From CAWJLS01 sp963843755 (GTDB lineage Bacteria > Acidobacteriota > Thermoanaerobaculia > Multivoradales > DATKCC01): a stretch of 64,000 bases of DNA. The notes under the pieces are model-generated. The model was not told the origin of the DNA. It made no database searches and saw only the letters and a list, made by a program, of their open reading frames with translations. A program made the position numbers and the translations under genes. Of the stretch, positions 56,985 through 64,000 are shown piece by piece; position 1 is the stretch's first letter; the number at the start of each line of letters is the position of its first letter. The stretch covers positions 186,001 through 250,000 of the forward strand of contig CAWJLS010000012.1 of assembly GCA_963843755.1 (NCBI GenBank). Reading direction: 5' to 3'.

Positions 56985-57605
56985 ATGCACCGAGTATCAA
57001 TCGGCCTGATCGCCGCCCTCGCCCTGTTGGCGAGCGGCTGCGCCACCAAGGAGTACGTCCGAACCGAGACCGGTTCGGTCCACACCCGCGTCGACTCGGT
57101 CGAGAAGCAGGTCGAGCAGAACCAGTCCGCGATCCAGGAGACCAACGACCGCGTCGGTCGCAACGAGCAGCAGGTGACCAAGGTCTCGAAGACCGCCCAG
57201 GAGGCGCTCGAGCGCGCCGAGGCCGCCGGCAAGCTGGCCGAGGGCAAGCTGCTGTACGAGACCGTGCTCACCGACAGCGACGTCCACTTCGCCTTCGACA
57301 AGGCGGAGCTCTCCGACGAGGCCAAGGCCGCCCTGGACAAGTTCGCCACCGATCTGAAGTCCCGCTACACCAACGTCTACATCGAGATCCAGGGGCACAC
57401 CGACTCGATCGGCGCCGACGACTACAACGAGGATCTGGGCCTCGAGCGGGCCGAGAGTGTCCGCCGGTACCTCAACAAAGCGCAGCAGTTGCCGCTTCAC
57501 CGGATGTCGGTGATCTCCTACGGCGAGACGGCCCCGATCGCCGACAACGACACCCGCGAAGGGCGCGCCCAGAACCGCCGCGTGGTGCTCGTCGTCCTGC
57601 AGTAG
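56985..57605 (+). CDS. OmpA/Pal-family peptidoglycan-associated lipoprotein
   Basis: This encodes 206 residues. The ATG at 56985 follows an AGGAGGAG ribosome binding site by 5 bases. MHRVSIGLIAALALLASGC ends in a lipobox, so it is a lipoprotein. Residues about 25-85 form a heptad-like coiled coil (TRVDSVEKQVEQNQSAIQET), as in Lpp/SlyB-like spacers. The C-terminal OmpA domain (about 95-205) has VHFAFDKAELSDEAKAALDK, EIQGHTDSIGADDYNEDLGL and ENRRVVLV-type QNRRVVLVVL, which bind peptidoglycan. It probably tethers the outer membrane to the wall. Confidence 0.94.
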   Translation: MHRVSIGLIAALALLASGCATKEYVRTETGSVHTRVDSVEKQVEQNQSAIQETNDRVGRNEQQVTKVSKTAQEALERAEAAGKLAEGKLLYETVLTDSDVHFAFDKAELSDEAKAALDKFATDLKSRYTNVYIEIQGHTDSIGADDYNEDLGLERAESVRRYLNKAQQLPLHRMSVISYGETAPIADNDTREGRAQNRRVVLVVLQ

Positions 57606-57834
57606 CCCTCCCGGTGGGTGGCCGGCGGCTCCCGCCGAGCCCCGACCACCCGCCGCCCTCTCCCTCCCCCTCCCCGACCTCGCCAGGTTCGCCGGCGAGC
57701 CGGCCAAGCGAGCCGAGGAAGAAAGTATCTCCTCGGAGAAACTTTACGCCATAAGATAGCAGGCAAGAGGGAACTAATCATTCCACAGAGAAATCCTCGC
57801 ATCCCGTAACTCACTGGAAGGAAAGAAGTTGGAC

Positions 57835-57864
57835 TTGCGAAAGCGACATCTATCCGCGTATAAC
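57835..57864 (+). promoter_or_regulatory. Promoter of a leaderless XRE gene
   Basis: TTGCGA (57835-57840), 18 bases, then TATAAC (57859-57864; 5 of 6). Only 7 bases separate the -10 element from the ATG at 57872, so transcription would begin at or next to the start codon. No ribosome binding site is present. Confidence 0.55.
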
Positions 57865-57871
57865 GGGGCCC

Positions 57872-58327
57872 ATGCCACGCAAGAAGCCTCGTCTCGAGCG
57901 GGTGGCCATGGGCGCTGCGATCTTCCTCTGGCGCCGGGTCCGTGAGCTCGCCCAGCAGGAGCTGGCGGAGAAGTGCGGATGGCCCAAGGGACGGGTGTCG
58001 AAGTACGAGACGGGGAGTCAGTGGCCCGACGACGAAACGGTCCAGCGGATCGCCACCGTCGTCGGCATCGAGCGGGAAACGCTCTACCACACCCAGGCGG
58101 TCCTCTTCGACCTGCTGAGGAGCTACCAGGTCGAGACCGTCGAGGAAGCCCAGGCCGGCGAGGGCCTGGGCTCCGACAGCGCCCTGCCACCCGATTTGCA
58201 ACGCCGCTGGGCCGATCTCCTGCGCGCCGAAGCCGAGCTCGCGCGACGGCGCCTGGAGATCGAATGGGAGACGCGGGTCGCCGCGGTCCGCGAAGGGTCC
58301 ACCGCGGGTGGCGACCCGGTGGCCTGA
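57872..58327 (+). CDS. XRE-family helix-turn-helix regulator
   Basis: This encodes 151 residues. The Cro/C1-type helix-turn-helix spans about 20-75: RVRELAQQELAEKCGWPKGR, VSKYETGSQWPDDETVQRIA and TVVGIERETLY. The C-terminal half has a long charged helix (LRAEAELARRRLEIEWE), perhaps for dimerisation. It sits alone, with the OmpA gene 266 bases upstream and the TlpA gene converging downstream. Its targets are unknown. Confidence 0.88.
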   Translation: MPRKKPRLERVAMGAAIFLWRRVRELAQQELAEKCGWPKGRVSKYETGSQWPDDETVQRIATVVGIERETLYHTQAVLFDLLRSYQVETVEEAQAGEGLGSDSALPPDLQRRWADLLRAEAELARRRLEIEWETRVAAVREGSTAGGDPVA

Positions 58328-58407
58328 TCGGGCCTTGATGGGGCCCGACCGAACCCGGAGGGCCGTTCAGGGGGACTGACGCGACTCGGCCGGGTCGGCC
58401 GCTCCGG

Positions 58408-58908
58408 CTACTCGAGGAAGCTCTTCAGCCGGTCCTTCCCCACCACGCCGGCCTCGAAGTAGACCACCTTGCCGTCGGGGTTGCGCACCAGCAGCGTCGG
58501 CAGAGCCATGAGGCCGACCGCCGCCGAAACCTCGTCGTCAGGATCGAGCAGCACCGGGTAGGGGAGCGGGTTCTTGGAGAGGAACGCCTCCACGGTGTCG
58601 CGCTCCTCCGCCACGTCGACCGCCAAGAACTGCACGTCGTCGCGGCCGGCGAACTCCTTGTGGAGATCCTCCAGGATCGCCGCCTGGGCGCGGCACGGAA
58701 CGCACCAGGTCGCCCAGAAATCTACGATCACGGTCTTGTCCGGAAAGTCAGGCGGCCCCATCTGGCGGCCGTCGAGGCTTTCGAGGCGGAAATCGGCCTT
58801 GTCCGAGGACGCCACGGCGCCGTTGCCGCAGGAGACGACGACGGCGACCAGGAAGAGACAGAAGATCGGGAGGACGGGGCGCAGACGGGAAGAGATCGGT
58901 TCACTCAT
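58408..58908 (-). CDS. TlpA-like thioredoxin-fold lipoprotein
   Basis: This encodes 166 residues from the ATG at 58908. A signal segment LPIFCLFLVAVVVSC ends in a lipobox Cys. The thioredoxin domain shows VIVDFWATWCVPCRAQAAIL, with the WCVPC redox pair, and the cis-Pro loop LMALPTLLVRNPDGKVVYFE. TlpA/ResA proteins reduce disulphides in periplasmic proteins such as apo-cytochromes. No cytochrome biogenesis gene is adjacent. Confidence 0.92.
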   Translation of the reverse strand: MSEPISSRLRPVLPIFCLFLVAVVVSCGNGAVASSDKADFRLESLDGRQMGPPDFPDKTVIVDFWATWCVPCRAQAAILEDLHKEFAGRDDVQFLAVDVAEERDTVEAFLSKNPLPYPVLLDPDDEVSAAVGLMALPTLLVRNPDGKVVYFEAGVVGKDRLKSFLE

Positions 58909-59093
58909 GGGACGCCAAGGATACACCGATGGTCCCCCGAAGATCTCCCCGACGAGTGAGTCTCCCCATCCAGAGGTCCGGTGTGGGCCGAGGGCGCCGG
59001 AGCGCCGCCCCGCCGAGGTGCGCGACTGAGACATACCCACAGGGATGTCGCAGGGAGCGCAACGCCGGCGAGGCGGATGTCCGGCCGGGGCGC

Positions 59094-61922
59094 TCAGCTA
59101 CACCCGCTCGTCGAGCCGCAGTTCAGGCACTTGTAGCAGGAGCCGTTCCTGACCATGATCGCGCCGCACTCGTGGCACGACGGCGCGTCCTGCTGCATCA
59201 GGAAGGTGACCTTGACGTTCTCCCGCTCGCCCGGCCCCGCTCCGCTCGCCCCGTCGGCCGCAGCGGACGACCCGGCGCCGAGCGCCCGCGGCTCGGCCTC
59301 CGTCTGGGCTGGCAGGTCGCGCAGGATCACGCCGGCCGCCTGCTTCTGCTCGGTGGTCAGGAACCGCGACGCCAGGTACCGGAAGATGTAGTCGGTGATC
59401 GACTTGGCGATCGGGATCTCCGGGTTCTTGGTGAAGCCCGAGGGCTCGAACCGGGTGTGGCTGAACTTGTCCACCAGAGTGTGGAGCGGCACGCCGTACT
59501 GGAGGGCGATCGAGATCGCCGTGGCGAAGGCGTCCATCAGGCCCGAGATGGTCGAGCCCTCCTTGGCCATGGTCAGGAAGATCTCGCCCGGCAGGCCGTT
59601 TTCGTAGAGCCCGACGGTGATGTAGCCCTCGTGCTCGCCGACCGCGAACTTGTGGGTCAGCGCCTGGCGCTCGTCCGGCAGCTTGCGGCGCACTGCCTGG
59701 GGCTTGCCGTCGGCCGCCAGCTTGGTGCTCACCTTGACCGCCGTCTCGCTCCGCTTGGTCGACAGCGGCTGGCTGCGCTTGCACCCGTCGCGGTAGATGG
59801 CCACCGCCTTCAGGCCGAGCTGCCAGCCCTCGACGTAGGCCTGCATGATCTCCTCGGGGGTCGAGTCCTCCGGCATGTTGATGGTCTTCGAGATCGCCCC
59901 GGAGATGAACGGCTGGACCGCGCCCAGCATCTTGAGATGGCCGCGGTAGTGGATCGAGCGTGAGCCGCGCGCCGGCTTGAAGGCGCAGTCGAAGACGGCC
60001 AGGTGCTCGTCCTGGAGGCGCGGCGCACCTTCGATCGTGTCGTGCTCGTCGATGTACTCGACGATCGCCTGGACCTCTTCCTTCTCGTAGCCGAGGCGCT
60101 TCAGGGCCAGCGGCACGGTGTTGTTGACGATCTTGATCATGCCGCCGCCGACCAGGCGCTTGTACTTGACCAGGGCGATGTCCGGCTCGACGCCGGTGGT
60201 GTCGCAGTCCATCATGAAGGCGATGGTGCCGGTCGGGGCGAGCACCGAGATCTGGCTGTTGCGCAGCCCGTGGCGCTCGCCCAGGGTCACCACGTCGTCC
60301 CACGAGCTCTTGGCCGCCTTGAGGATCTCGAGCGGCACGTGGGCCGGCTCGATGCCCTTGACCGCGTCCCGGTGCTTGCGCATCACCCGCAGCATCGGCT
60401 CCCGGTTGGTCTCGAACTCGTCGAACGGCCCCATGGCGTCGGAGATCCGCGCGCTCTGGGCGTAGGCCGCACCCGACATCAGGGCGGTGATGGCGCCGGC
60501 GTAGTCGCGGCCGGCGGCGGAGTCGTACGGCAGCCCGCGGGCCATGAGCAGGGCGCCGAGGTTGGCGTAGCCGATGCCCAGCGGCCGGAAGGTGTGGGAG
60601 TTGTCGGCGATCCGGGGCGTCGGGTACGAGGCGAAGCCGACGATGATCTCCATGGCGGAGATGATCACCTCGCAGGTGTGCTTGAAGCCGTCGACGTCGA
60701 AACCGGTGTCGGCGTCGTAGAACTTCATCAGGTTGAGCGACGCCAGGTTGCACGCCGTGTCGTCCAGGAACATGTACTCGCTACACGGGTTCGACGAGTT
60801 GATCCGGGCGGTGGCCGCGCAGGTGTGCCAGTCGTTGATCGTCGTGTCGTACTGCATGCCCGGGTCGCCGCACACCCAGGTGGCCTCGGCGATCTTCTCC
60901 ATCAGCTCGCGGGCCCGGTGGGTCTCCATCGGCTCGCCGGAGGTCACCGAACGCGTGGTCCACTCGCCGTCGTCGAGCACCGCCTGCAGGAACTCGTCGG
61001 TGGTGCGCACCGAGTGGTTGGCGTTCTGGTAGAAGACCGAGTCGTAGGCGCCGCCGGGCACGTTGAAGCCGCCGTCGTAGCCGGCCTCGATCAGCGCCCA
61101 GGCCTTCTTCTCCTCGCTCTCCTTCGACTCGATGAACTCGACGATGTCCGGGTGGTCGGCGTTGAGGATGACCATCTTGGCCGCCCGCCGCGTCTTGCCG
61201 CCGCTCTTGATGACGCCGGCGAAGGCGTCGAACCCCTTCATGAAGGAGACCGGGCCCGAGGCGGTGCCGCCGCCGGCCAGGATCTCGCGCGAGGAGCGGA
61301 TGCTCGACAGGTTCGAGCCGGTGCCGGAGCCGTACTTGAACAGCATGCCCTCGGTCTTGGCCAGGCCGAGGATCGACTCCATGGTGTCCTCGACCGAGTT
61401 GATGAAGCAGGCCGAGCACTGGGGCTTGTCCTCGATGCCGACGTTGAACCAGACCGGCGAGTTGAAGCACGCCATCTGGTGGACCAGGATGTGGGTCAGC
61501 TCGGCGTGGAAGGTGTCCGCGTCGGCCTCGCTGGCGAAGTAGCCGCCGTCGCGGCCCCAGCCGGTCATGGTGTCGGCGACCCGGCCGATGAGCTGGCGGA
61601 CGCTGGTCTCGCGCTCGGGCGTTCCGAGCTGGCCGCGGAAGTACTTGGAGACGACGACGTTGGTGGCGGTCTGCGACCACGCCTTCGGCACCTCGACGCC
61701 CTTCTGCTCGAAGACCTTGTTGCCCTTTTCGTCACCGATCACCGCGTCGCGGACCTCCCACTCGACGAGCTCGAACGGATCGTCACCCGGCCCGGTGAAC
61801 CTCCGCTCGAAATGAAGGCCCTTGCGGGGTTCCTTCTCCTTCGCGGGTTCGGCCGTGGTGGTGCGTGCTGGAGCCCCCGACTGGGTGTCGGCTTGCTGAC
61901 GGGTGGGGCTGGTCGGTGCCAT
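59094..61922 (-). CDS. nrdJ: Vitamin B12-dependent (class II) ribonucleotide reductase
   Basis: This converts ribonucleotides to deoxyribonucleotides using adenosylcobalamin, independent of oxygen. The 942-aa protein has the class II markers: ACFNSPVWFNVGIEDKPQCS (first redox Cys region), the active site NPCSEYMFLDDTACNLASLN with Asn378, Cys380 and Glu382, APTGTIAFMMDCDTTGVEPD, and VEGWQLGLKAVAIYRDGCKR. The extended C-terminus carries a zinc-ribbon-like CHECGAIMVRNGSCYKCLNC, matching the large NrdJ type. The first 30 residues are low-complexity. A promoter overlapped by two NrdR-like boxes lies at 62036-62085, indicating control by dNTP levels through NrdR. Confidence 0.97.
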   Translation of the reverse strand: MAPTSPTRQQADTQSGAPARTTTAEPAKEKEPRKGLHFERRFTGPGDDPFELVEWEVRDAVIGDEKGNKVFEQKGVEVPKAWSQTATNVVVSKYFRGQLGTPERETSVRQLIGRVADTMTGWGRDGGYFASEADADTFHAELTHILVHQMACFNSPVWFNVGIEDKPQCSACFINSVEDTMESILGLAKTEGMLFKYGSGTGSNLSSIRSSREILAGGGTASGPVSFMKGFDAFAGVIKSGGKTRRAAKMVILNADHPDIVEFIESKESEEKKAWALIEAGYDGGFNVPGGAYDSVFYQNANHSVRTTDEFLQAVLDDGEWTTRSVTSGEPMETHRARELMEKIAEATWVCGDPGMQYDTTINDWHTCAATARINSSNPCSEYMFLDDTACNLASLNLMKFYDADTGFDVDGFKHTCEVIISAMEIIVGFASYPTPRIADNSHTFRPLGIGYANLGALLMARGLPYDSAAGRDYAGAITALMSGAAYAQSARISDAMGPFDEFETNREPMLRVMRKHRDAVKGIEPAHVPLEILKAAKSSWDDVVTLGERHGLRNSQISVLAPTGTIAFMMDCDTTGVEPDIALVKYKRLVGGGMIKIVNNTVPLALKRLGYEKEEVQAIVEYIDEHDTIEGAPRLQDEHLAVFDCAFKPARGSRSIHYRGHLKMLGAVQPFISGAISKTINMPEDSTPEEIMQAYVEGWQLGLKAVAIYRDGCKRSQPLSTKRSETAVKVSTKLAADGKPQAVRRKLPDERQALTHKFAVGEHEGYITVGLYENGLPGEIFLTMAKEGSTISGLMDAFATAISIALQYGVPLHTLVDKFSHTRFEPSGFTKNPEIPIAKSITDYIFRYLASRFLTTEQKQAAGVILRDLPAQTEAEPRALGAGSSAAADGASGAGPGERENVKVTFLMQQDAPSCHECGAIMVRNGSCYKCLNCGSTSGCS

Positions 61923-62035
61923 GACTCGTTCTCCTGTGGGTTCGCCGCGGAGGGTGACGACACCCTCCTAGCCAGCGGCAAAGCGCCGGCGCAATGGATT
62001 ACAGAACCTCAAAGCTCGCGTTGAGCGCATCTTCG

Positions 62036-62063
62036 AGTCTACTAGACATTGTGCCCATGTCAA
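62036..62063 (-). promoter_or_regulatory. Sigma-70-like promoter of nrdJ
   Basis: On the minus strand TTGACA (62063-62058), 16 bases, then TAGACT (62041-62036). Transcription from near 62030 would give a leader of about 108 bases. The spacer holds one NrdR-like box and the second lies just upstream of -35. Confidence 0.6.
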
Positions 62064-62085
62064 CAGTGAGCACAAGATATAGTGC
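62039..62085. promoter_or_regulatory. Paired NrdR boxes
   Basis: Two 16-bp sites related to ACACWATATATWGTGT: CTACTAGACATTGTGC at 62039-62054 and GCACAAGATATAGTGC at 62070-62085. Each matches about 11-12 of 16 positions. Their start-to-start distance is 31 bases, three helical turns, as known for NrdR pairs. They overlap the nrdJ promoter, fitting repression. Confidence 0.65.
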
Positions 62086-62173
62086 GCCGAGCGGACAGCA
62101 ATCTCTCAATATCAGAAATGCCCAGGCGCGGCGAGGGGGCCGACGGAGGGGGCGAGCGCCAACACCGACTCGC

Positions 62174-62833
62174 CTACTCGACGAGGATCTTGCCGGCGGC
62201 GCGGAAGCCCAGCGAGACCGACGCCTCGCCGTCGACCGTCCGGAGCGCCACCAGGTCGGCCGCCCGGTCGCGCTCCTCCACCACCACGCGACTGCCCGGC
62301 TTGAGCCCCCGTCGCTCCACCAGGCGCAGGAACTCGGGGCTCTGGTCGCTGACTCGGGCGACCGAGAACGCCTCGCCCAGGGAGCAGGTGGCGAGGTTCG
62401 ACAGGTCGGGCTCGACCATCTGGCCGGCGGCGTCCGGGATCGGGTCGCCGTGGGGGTCGACCGACGGCCGCCCGAGCATCTCGTCCATCCGCTCGAGCAG
62501 CCGCTCGGAGATGGCGTGCTCGAGGCGCTCGGCCTCCTCGTGGACCTCGCTCCAGTCCATCTCCATGACCTGGACCATGAACAGCTCGACCAGGCGGTGG
62601 CGGCGGAGCACGTGGGCCGCGAGCTGGCGCCCCGCCTCGGTCAGGCGGACGCCGGAGTACGGCTCGTAGGTGACCAGGGCGCTGTCGGCCAGCGTCTTGA
62701 CCATGCTGGTCGCGGTGCCGGGGGCGACCCGGATGGCCGCGGCGATCCGCCCGGTGGTGACCAGCGAGTCCGGGTTGTTCTGTTCCTCGATGAGGATCGC
62801 CTTGAGGTAATCCTCGACGGTGCTGGTGGGCAT
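62174..62833 (-). CDS. DtxR/MntR-family metal-dependent transcriptional regulator
   Basis: This encodes 219 residues. The winged helix (MPTSTVEDYLKAILIEEQNN, then VTTGRIAAAIRVAPGTATSM, VKTLADSALVTYEPYSGVRL) is followed by the dimerisation/metal domain with AAHVLRRHRLVELFMVQVME and WSEVHEEAERLEHAISERLL, which supplies His and Glu ligands. An SH3-like FeoA domain forms the C-terminus (LKPGSRVVVEERD). Such regulators sense Mn(II) or Fe(II). The ATG at 62833 begins the domain; upstream in-frame sequence is Pro/Arg-rich and not family-like. It lies downstream of infC with no metal transporter adjacent. Confidence 0.92.
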   Translation of the reverse strand: MPTSTVEDYLKAILIEEQNNPDSLVTTGRIAAAIRVAPGTATSMVKTLADSALVTYEPYSGVRLTEAGRQLAAHVLRRHRLVELFMVQVMEMDWSEVHEEAERLEHAISERLLERMDEMLGRPSVDPHGDPIPDAAGQMVEPDLSNLATCSLGEAFSVARVSDQSPEFLRLVERRGLKPGSRVVVEERDRAADLVALRTVDGEASVSLGFRAAGKILVE

Positions 62834-62914
62834 GACGGGTCTAGGAGTCTGCGCGGGGCGGGGAAACAGCGGGGGGACCGGCGGTCCCGGTGGACGGGCG
62901 GGGGACAGCGCGCC

Positions 62915-62952
62915 GGCTGGGAGCCTCCACACAGGGGCGCAGACTCCCAGCC
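62915..62952. repeat. Inverted repeat between infC and the DtxR gene
   Basis: GGCTGGGAG (62915-62923) is the perfect inverse of 62944-62952 with a 20-base loop. On the minus strand it lies 50 bases past the infC stop and may act as a terminator or processing hairpin, but no T-run follows. Confidence 0.4.
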
Positions 62953-63002
62953 GCGGCGATCGCGCCACGCGCATCCTCCGGAGAACGAGGAGCTGAGGCC
63001 GC

Positions 63003-63572
63003 TCAGGAGGCGGCCTTCTTGTCCTCCTTGCCCTCCTTGGTCGTCCGCGGCGCCAGGATCATGATCATCTGCCGGCCTTCGAGGCCGCGCGTGCGGTGCT
63101 CGACGGTCGCGATCTCCTGGAGCTGCTCATAGACGTGGTCGAGGATCTCGGTACCGAGCTGAGGGCGGCGAAGCTGCCGATAGCGGAAGAAGATGGTGAC
63201 CTTGACCTTGTTGCCCTGCTCGAGAAACTTGCGGGCACGGTCGGTCTTGCGGTCGCGATCGTGCTGGTCGATGGTCGGCCGGTACTTGACCTCCTTGACC
63301 TCGATCGTCTGGGTCTTCTTCTTGGCTTCGCGCTCCTTCTTCTGCTTCTCGTACCGGAGCTTGCCCCAGTCCAGGATCCGGACGACGGGCGGGTCGGCGT
63401 TGGCCCCCACCTCGACCAGGTCCAGGCCCTTCTCGCGGGCCCGCTCGCGGGCCTCCTCGACGGGAACGATCCCGAGCTGGGCCCCGTCCTCGTCGATCAG
63501 ACGGACCGGGCTCTTCCGGATCTGCTGGTTGATCCTGGGTTCGTTCCTGCGTTGATTCATGGCGGCGGCGAT
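63003..63572 (-). CDS. infC: Translation initiation factor IF-3, with probable ATC start
   Basis: IF-3 binds the 30S subunit, prevents subunit joining and checks the start codon and initiator tRNA. Family blocks are EPRINQQIRKSPVRLIDEDG, ERAREKGLDLVEVGANADPP, VVRILDWGKLRYEKQKKERE, IEVKEVKYRPTIDQHDRDRK, KVKVTIFFRYRQL and GRQMIMILAPR. AAAGGAG lies 7 bases before an ATC codon at 63572-63570 that leads in frame (Ile-Ala-Ala-Ala-Met) into the ATG at 63560, which is 19 bases from that site. IF-3 genes are known to use non-ATG (AUU-type) starts for autoregulation, so ATC is my preferred start; 63560 is the alternative. rpmI and rplT, the usual downstream partners, are absent here. Confidence 0.95.
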   Translation of the reverse strand: MAAAMNQRRNEPRINQQIRKSPVRLIDEDGAQLGIVPVEEARERAREKGLDLVEVGANADPPVVRILDWGKLRYEKQKKEREAKKKTQTIEVKEVKYRPTIDQHDRDRKTDRARKFLEQGNKVKVTIFFRYRQLRRPQLGTEILDHVYEQLQEIATVEHRTRGLEGRQMIMILAPRTTKEGKEDKKAAS

Positions 63573-63760
63573 CGTCGTTCTCCTTTCTCTGTGCTCAGGG
63601 GGTGGTCAGGCGCCAGCGACACACTGAAGGCGCCCGACGGCGAGCAGGCAATTGAACATCTAGACCGTCCACCGGACGGAGCGGTACGCGCCGGGACACG
63701 GTCCCGGAGCGGGGAAGCTCGGCAGGGTGGACAAGGCGGAGGGCCGCCATCGACCGTCGG

Positions 63761-64000
63761 TCAATGGCTCTGCCCGGGTTCGAGGGCGACCATGGTGCAG
63801 TTGATGCCGAGATCCTCGAGCTCCTGCCCGAGGTCGTCGGGGGTTCCGGTGAGGACCGGAAACGTCCCCCAGTGGATCGGGATCACCCTGCGCACGCCGA
63901 GCAGCCGGCAGGCGCGCGCGGCCTGCTGGGGATCCATGGTGAACAGGTCGCCGATCGGCAGGAACGCGAGCTCCGGCCGGTAGAGCTCGGCGATGAGCTG
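63761..64000 (-). CDS. C-terminal part of an MBL-fold UPF0173-like hydrolase
   Basis: The frame is open from the window edge to a TGA at 63763-63761, giving the last 79 residues. The sequence LYRPELAFLPIGDLFTMDPQ, QAARACRLLGVRRVIPIHWG and TFPVLTGTPDD matches the C-terminal region of the UPF0173/YtkL-like metallo-beta-lactamase-fold family. IPIHWG supplies a metal-binding His, and GDLFTMDP is a signature. The start lies outside the window. Confidence 0.88.
   Translation of the reverse strand, partial: QLIAELYRPELAFLPIGDLFTMDPQQAARACRLLGVRRVIPIHWGTFPVLTGTPDDLGQELEDLGINCTMVALEPGQSH

Noticed and set aside
58328..58348. 7-bp hairpin TCGGGCC/GGCCCGA after the XRE gene as a terminator
   Set aside because: The stem is short and no T-run follows on either strand.

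Overview
The window is a 64-kb, GC-rich (high G/C at third codon positions) bacterial chromosome segment with about 50 protein genes, no rRNA, no tRNA and no CRISPR array that I could see. I infer an acidobacterial relative (Acidobacteriota, possibly Thermoanaerobaculia-like). The reasons are several VWFA-related proteins of the acidobacterial type, many long secreted Ig-like, LVIVD and DNRLRE proteins, a TonB-plug sequence of the kind common in acidobacterial receptors, a FadL-type porin (so a Gram-negative envelope) and a B12-dependent ribonucleotide reductase. This is inference from sequence recognition, not a phylogeny.

Layout. 1-15914 (all minus strand): a secreted accessory region with a truncated LVIVD/Ig-like giant, a Tat-exported vanadium haloperoxidase-like enzyme, then a run of signal-peptide-bearing proteins with two paralogous pairs (6995-8017 with 8036-8968; 9087-9956 with 10349-11188), a 270-bp element with 31-bp inverted ends, and a 1556-aa DNRLRE/Ig-like protein with a good sigma-70-like promoter. 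16317-19502: a frameshifted HEAT-like gene, an IS1634-type transposase and short repeats. 19503-28191: murB, a full-length plant-like methionine S-methyltransferase, an exported isoaspartyl methyltransferase overlapping an amidohydrolase, and a TldD/PmbA protein.

28196-32762: a partner-switching signalling set (PP2C phosphatase, STAS protein, RsbW-like kinase), a 51-aa membrane peptide and an NtrC-like regulator with repeated palindromic GACATTTYGTC-type sites. 32868-42139: an Hsp20 remnant, uvrA, a TPR/VWA operon, a GDSL hydrolase with a FadL porin, and a YbjN-like protein. 42197-48455: smpB, a DUF4390 protein, an NtrY-like kinase, a baeRF7-like protein, an FKBP lipoprotein and a small membrane protein. 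48580-51710: an ECF sigma factor coupled to a VWA protein that carries a TonB-plug-like segment. 51766-55472: RlmD/RumA-type RNA methyltransferase, MBL-fold nuclease-like protein and archaeal-type GAPDH homologue, joined by 4-bp overlaps, plus a zinc-ribbon protein. 55614-64000: another VWA protein, an OmpA/Pal lipoprotein, an XRE regulator, a TlpA thioredoxin, nrdJ with paired NrdR boxes, a DtxR/MntR regulator, infC and the end of an MBL-fold hydrolase.

The strongest candidates for something unusual are the full-length methionine S-methyltransferase; the plug-VWA chimera downstream of its sigma factor; a recurring TAGACT-like -10 element 9-11 bases before start codons, which suggests leaderless transcripts; the non-ATG (ATC) start of infC; the NrdR/promoter architecture of nrdJ; and the inverted-repeat element at 9991-10260.
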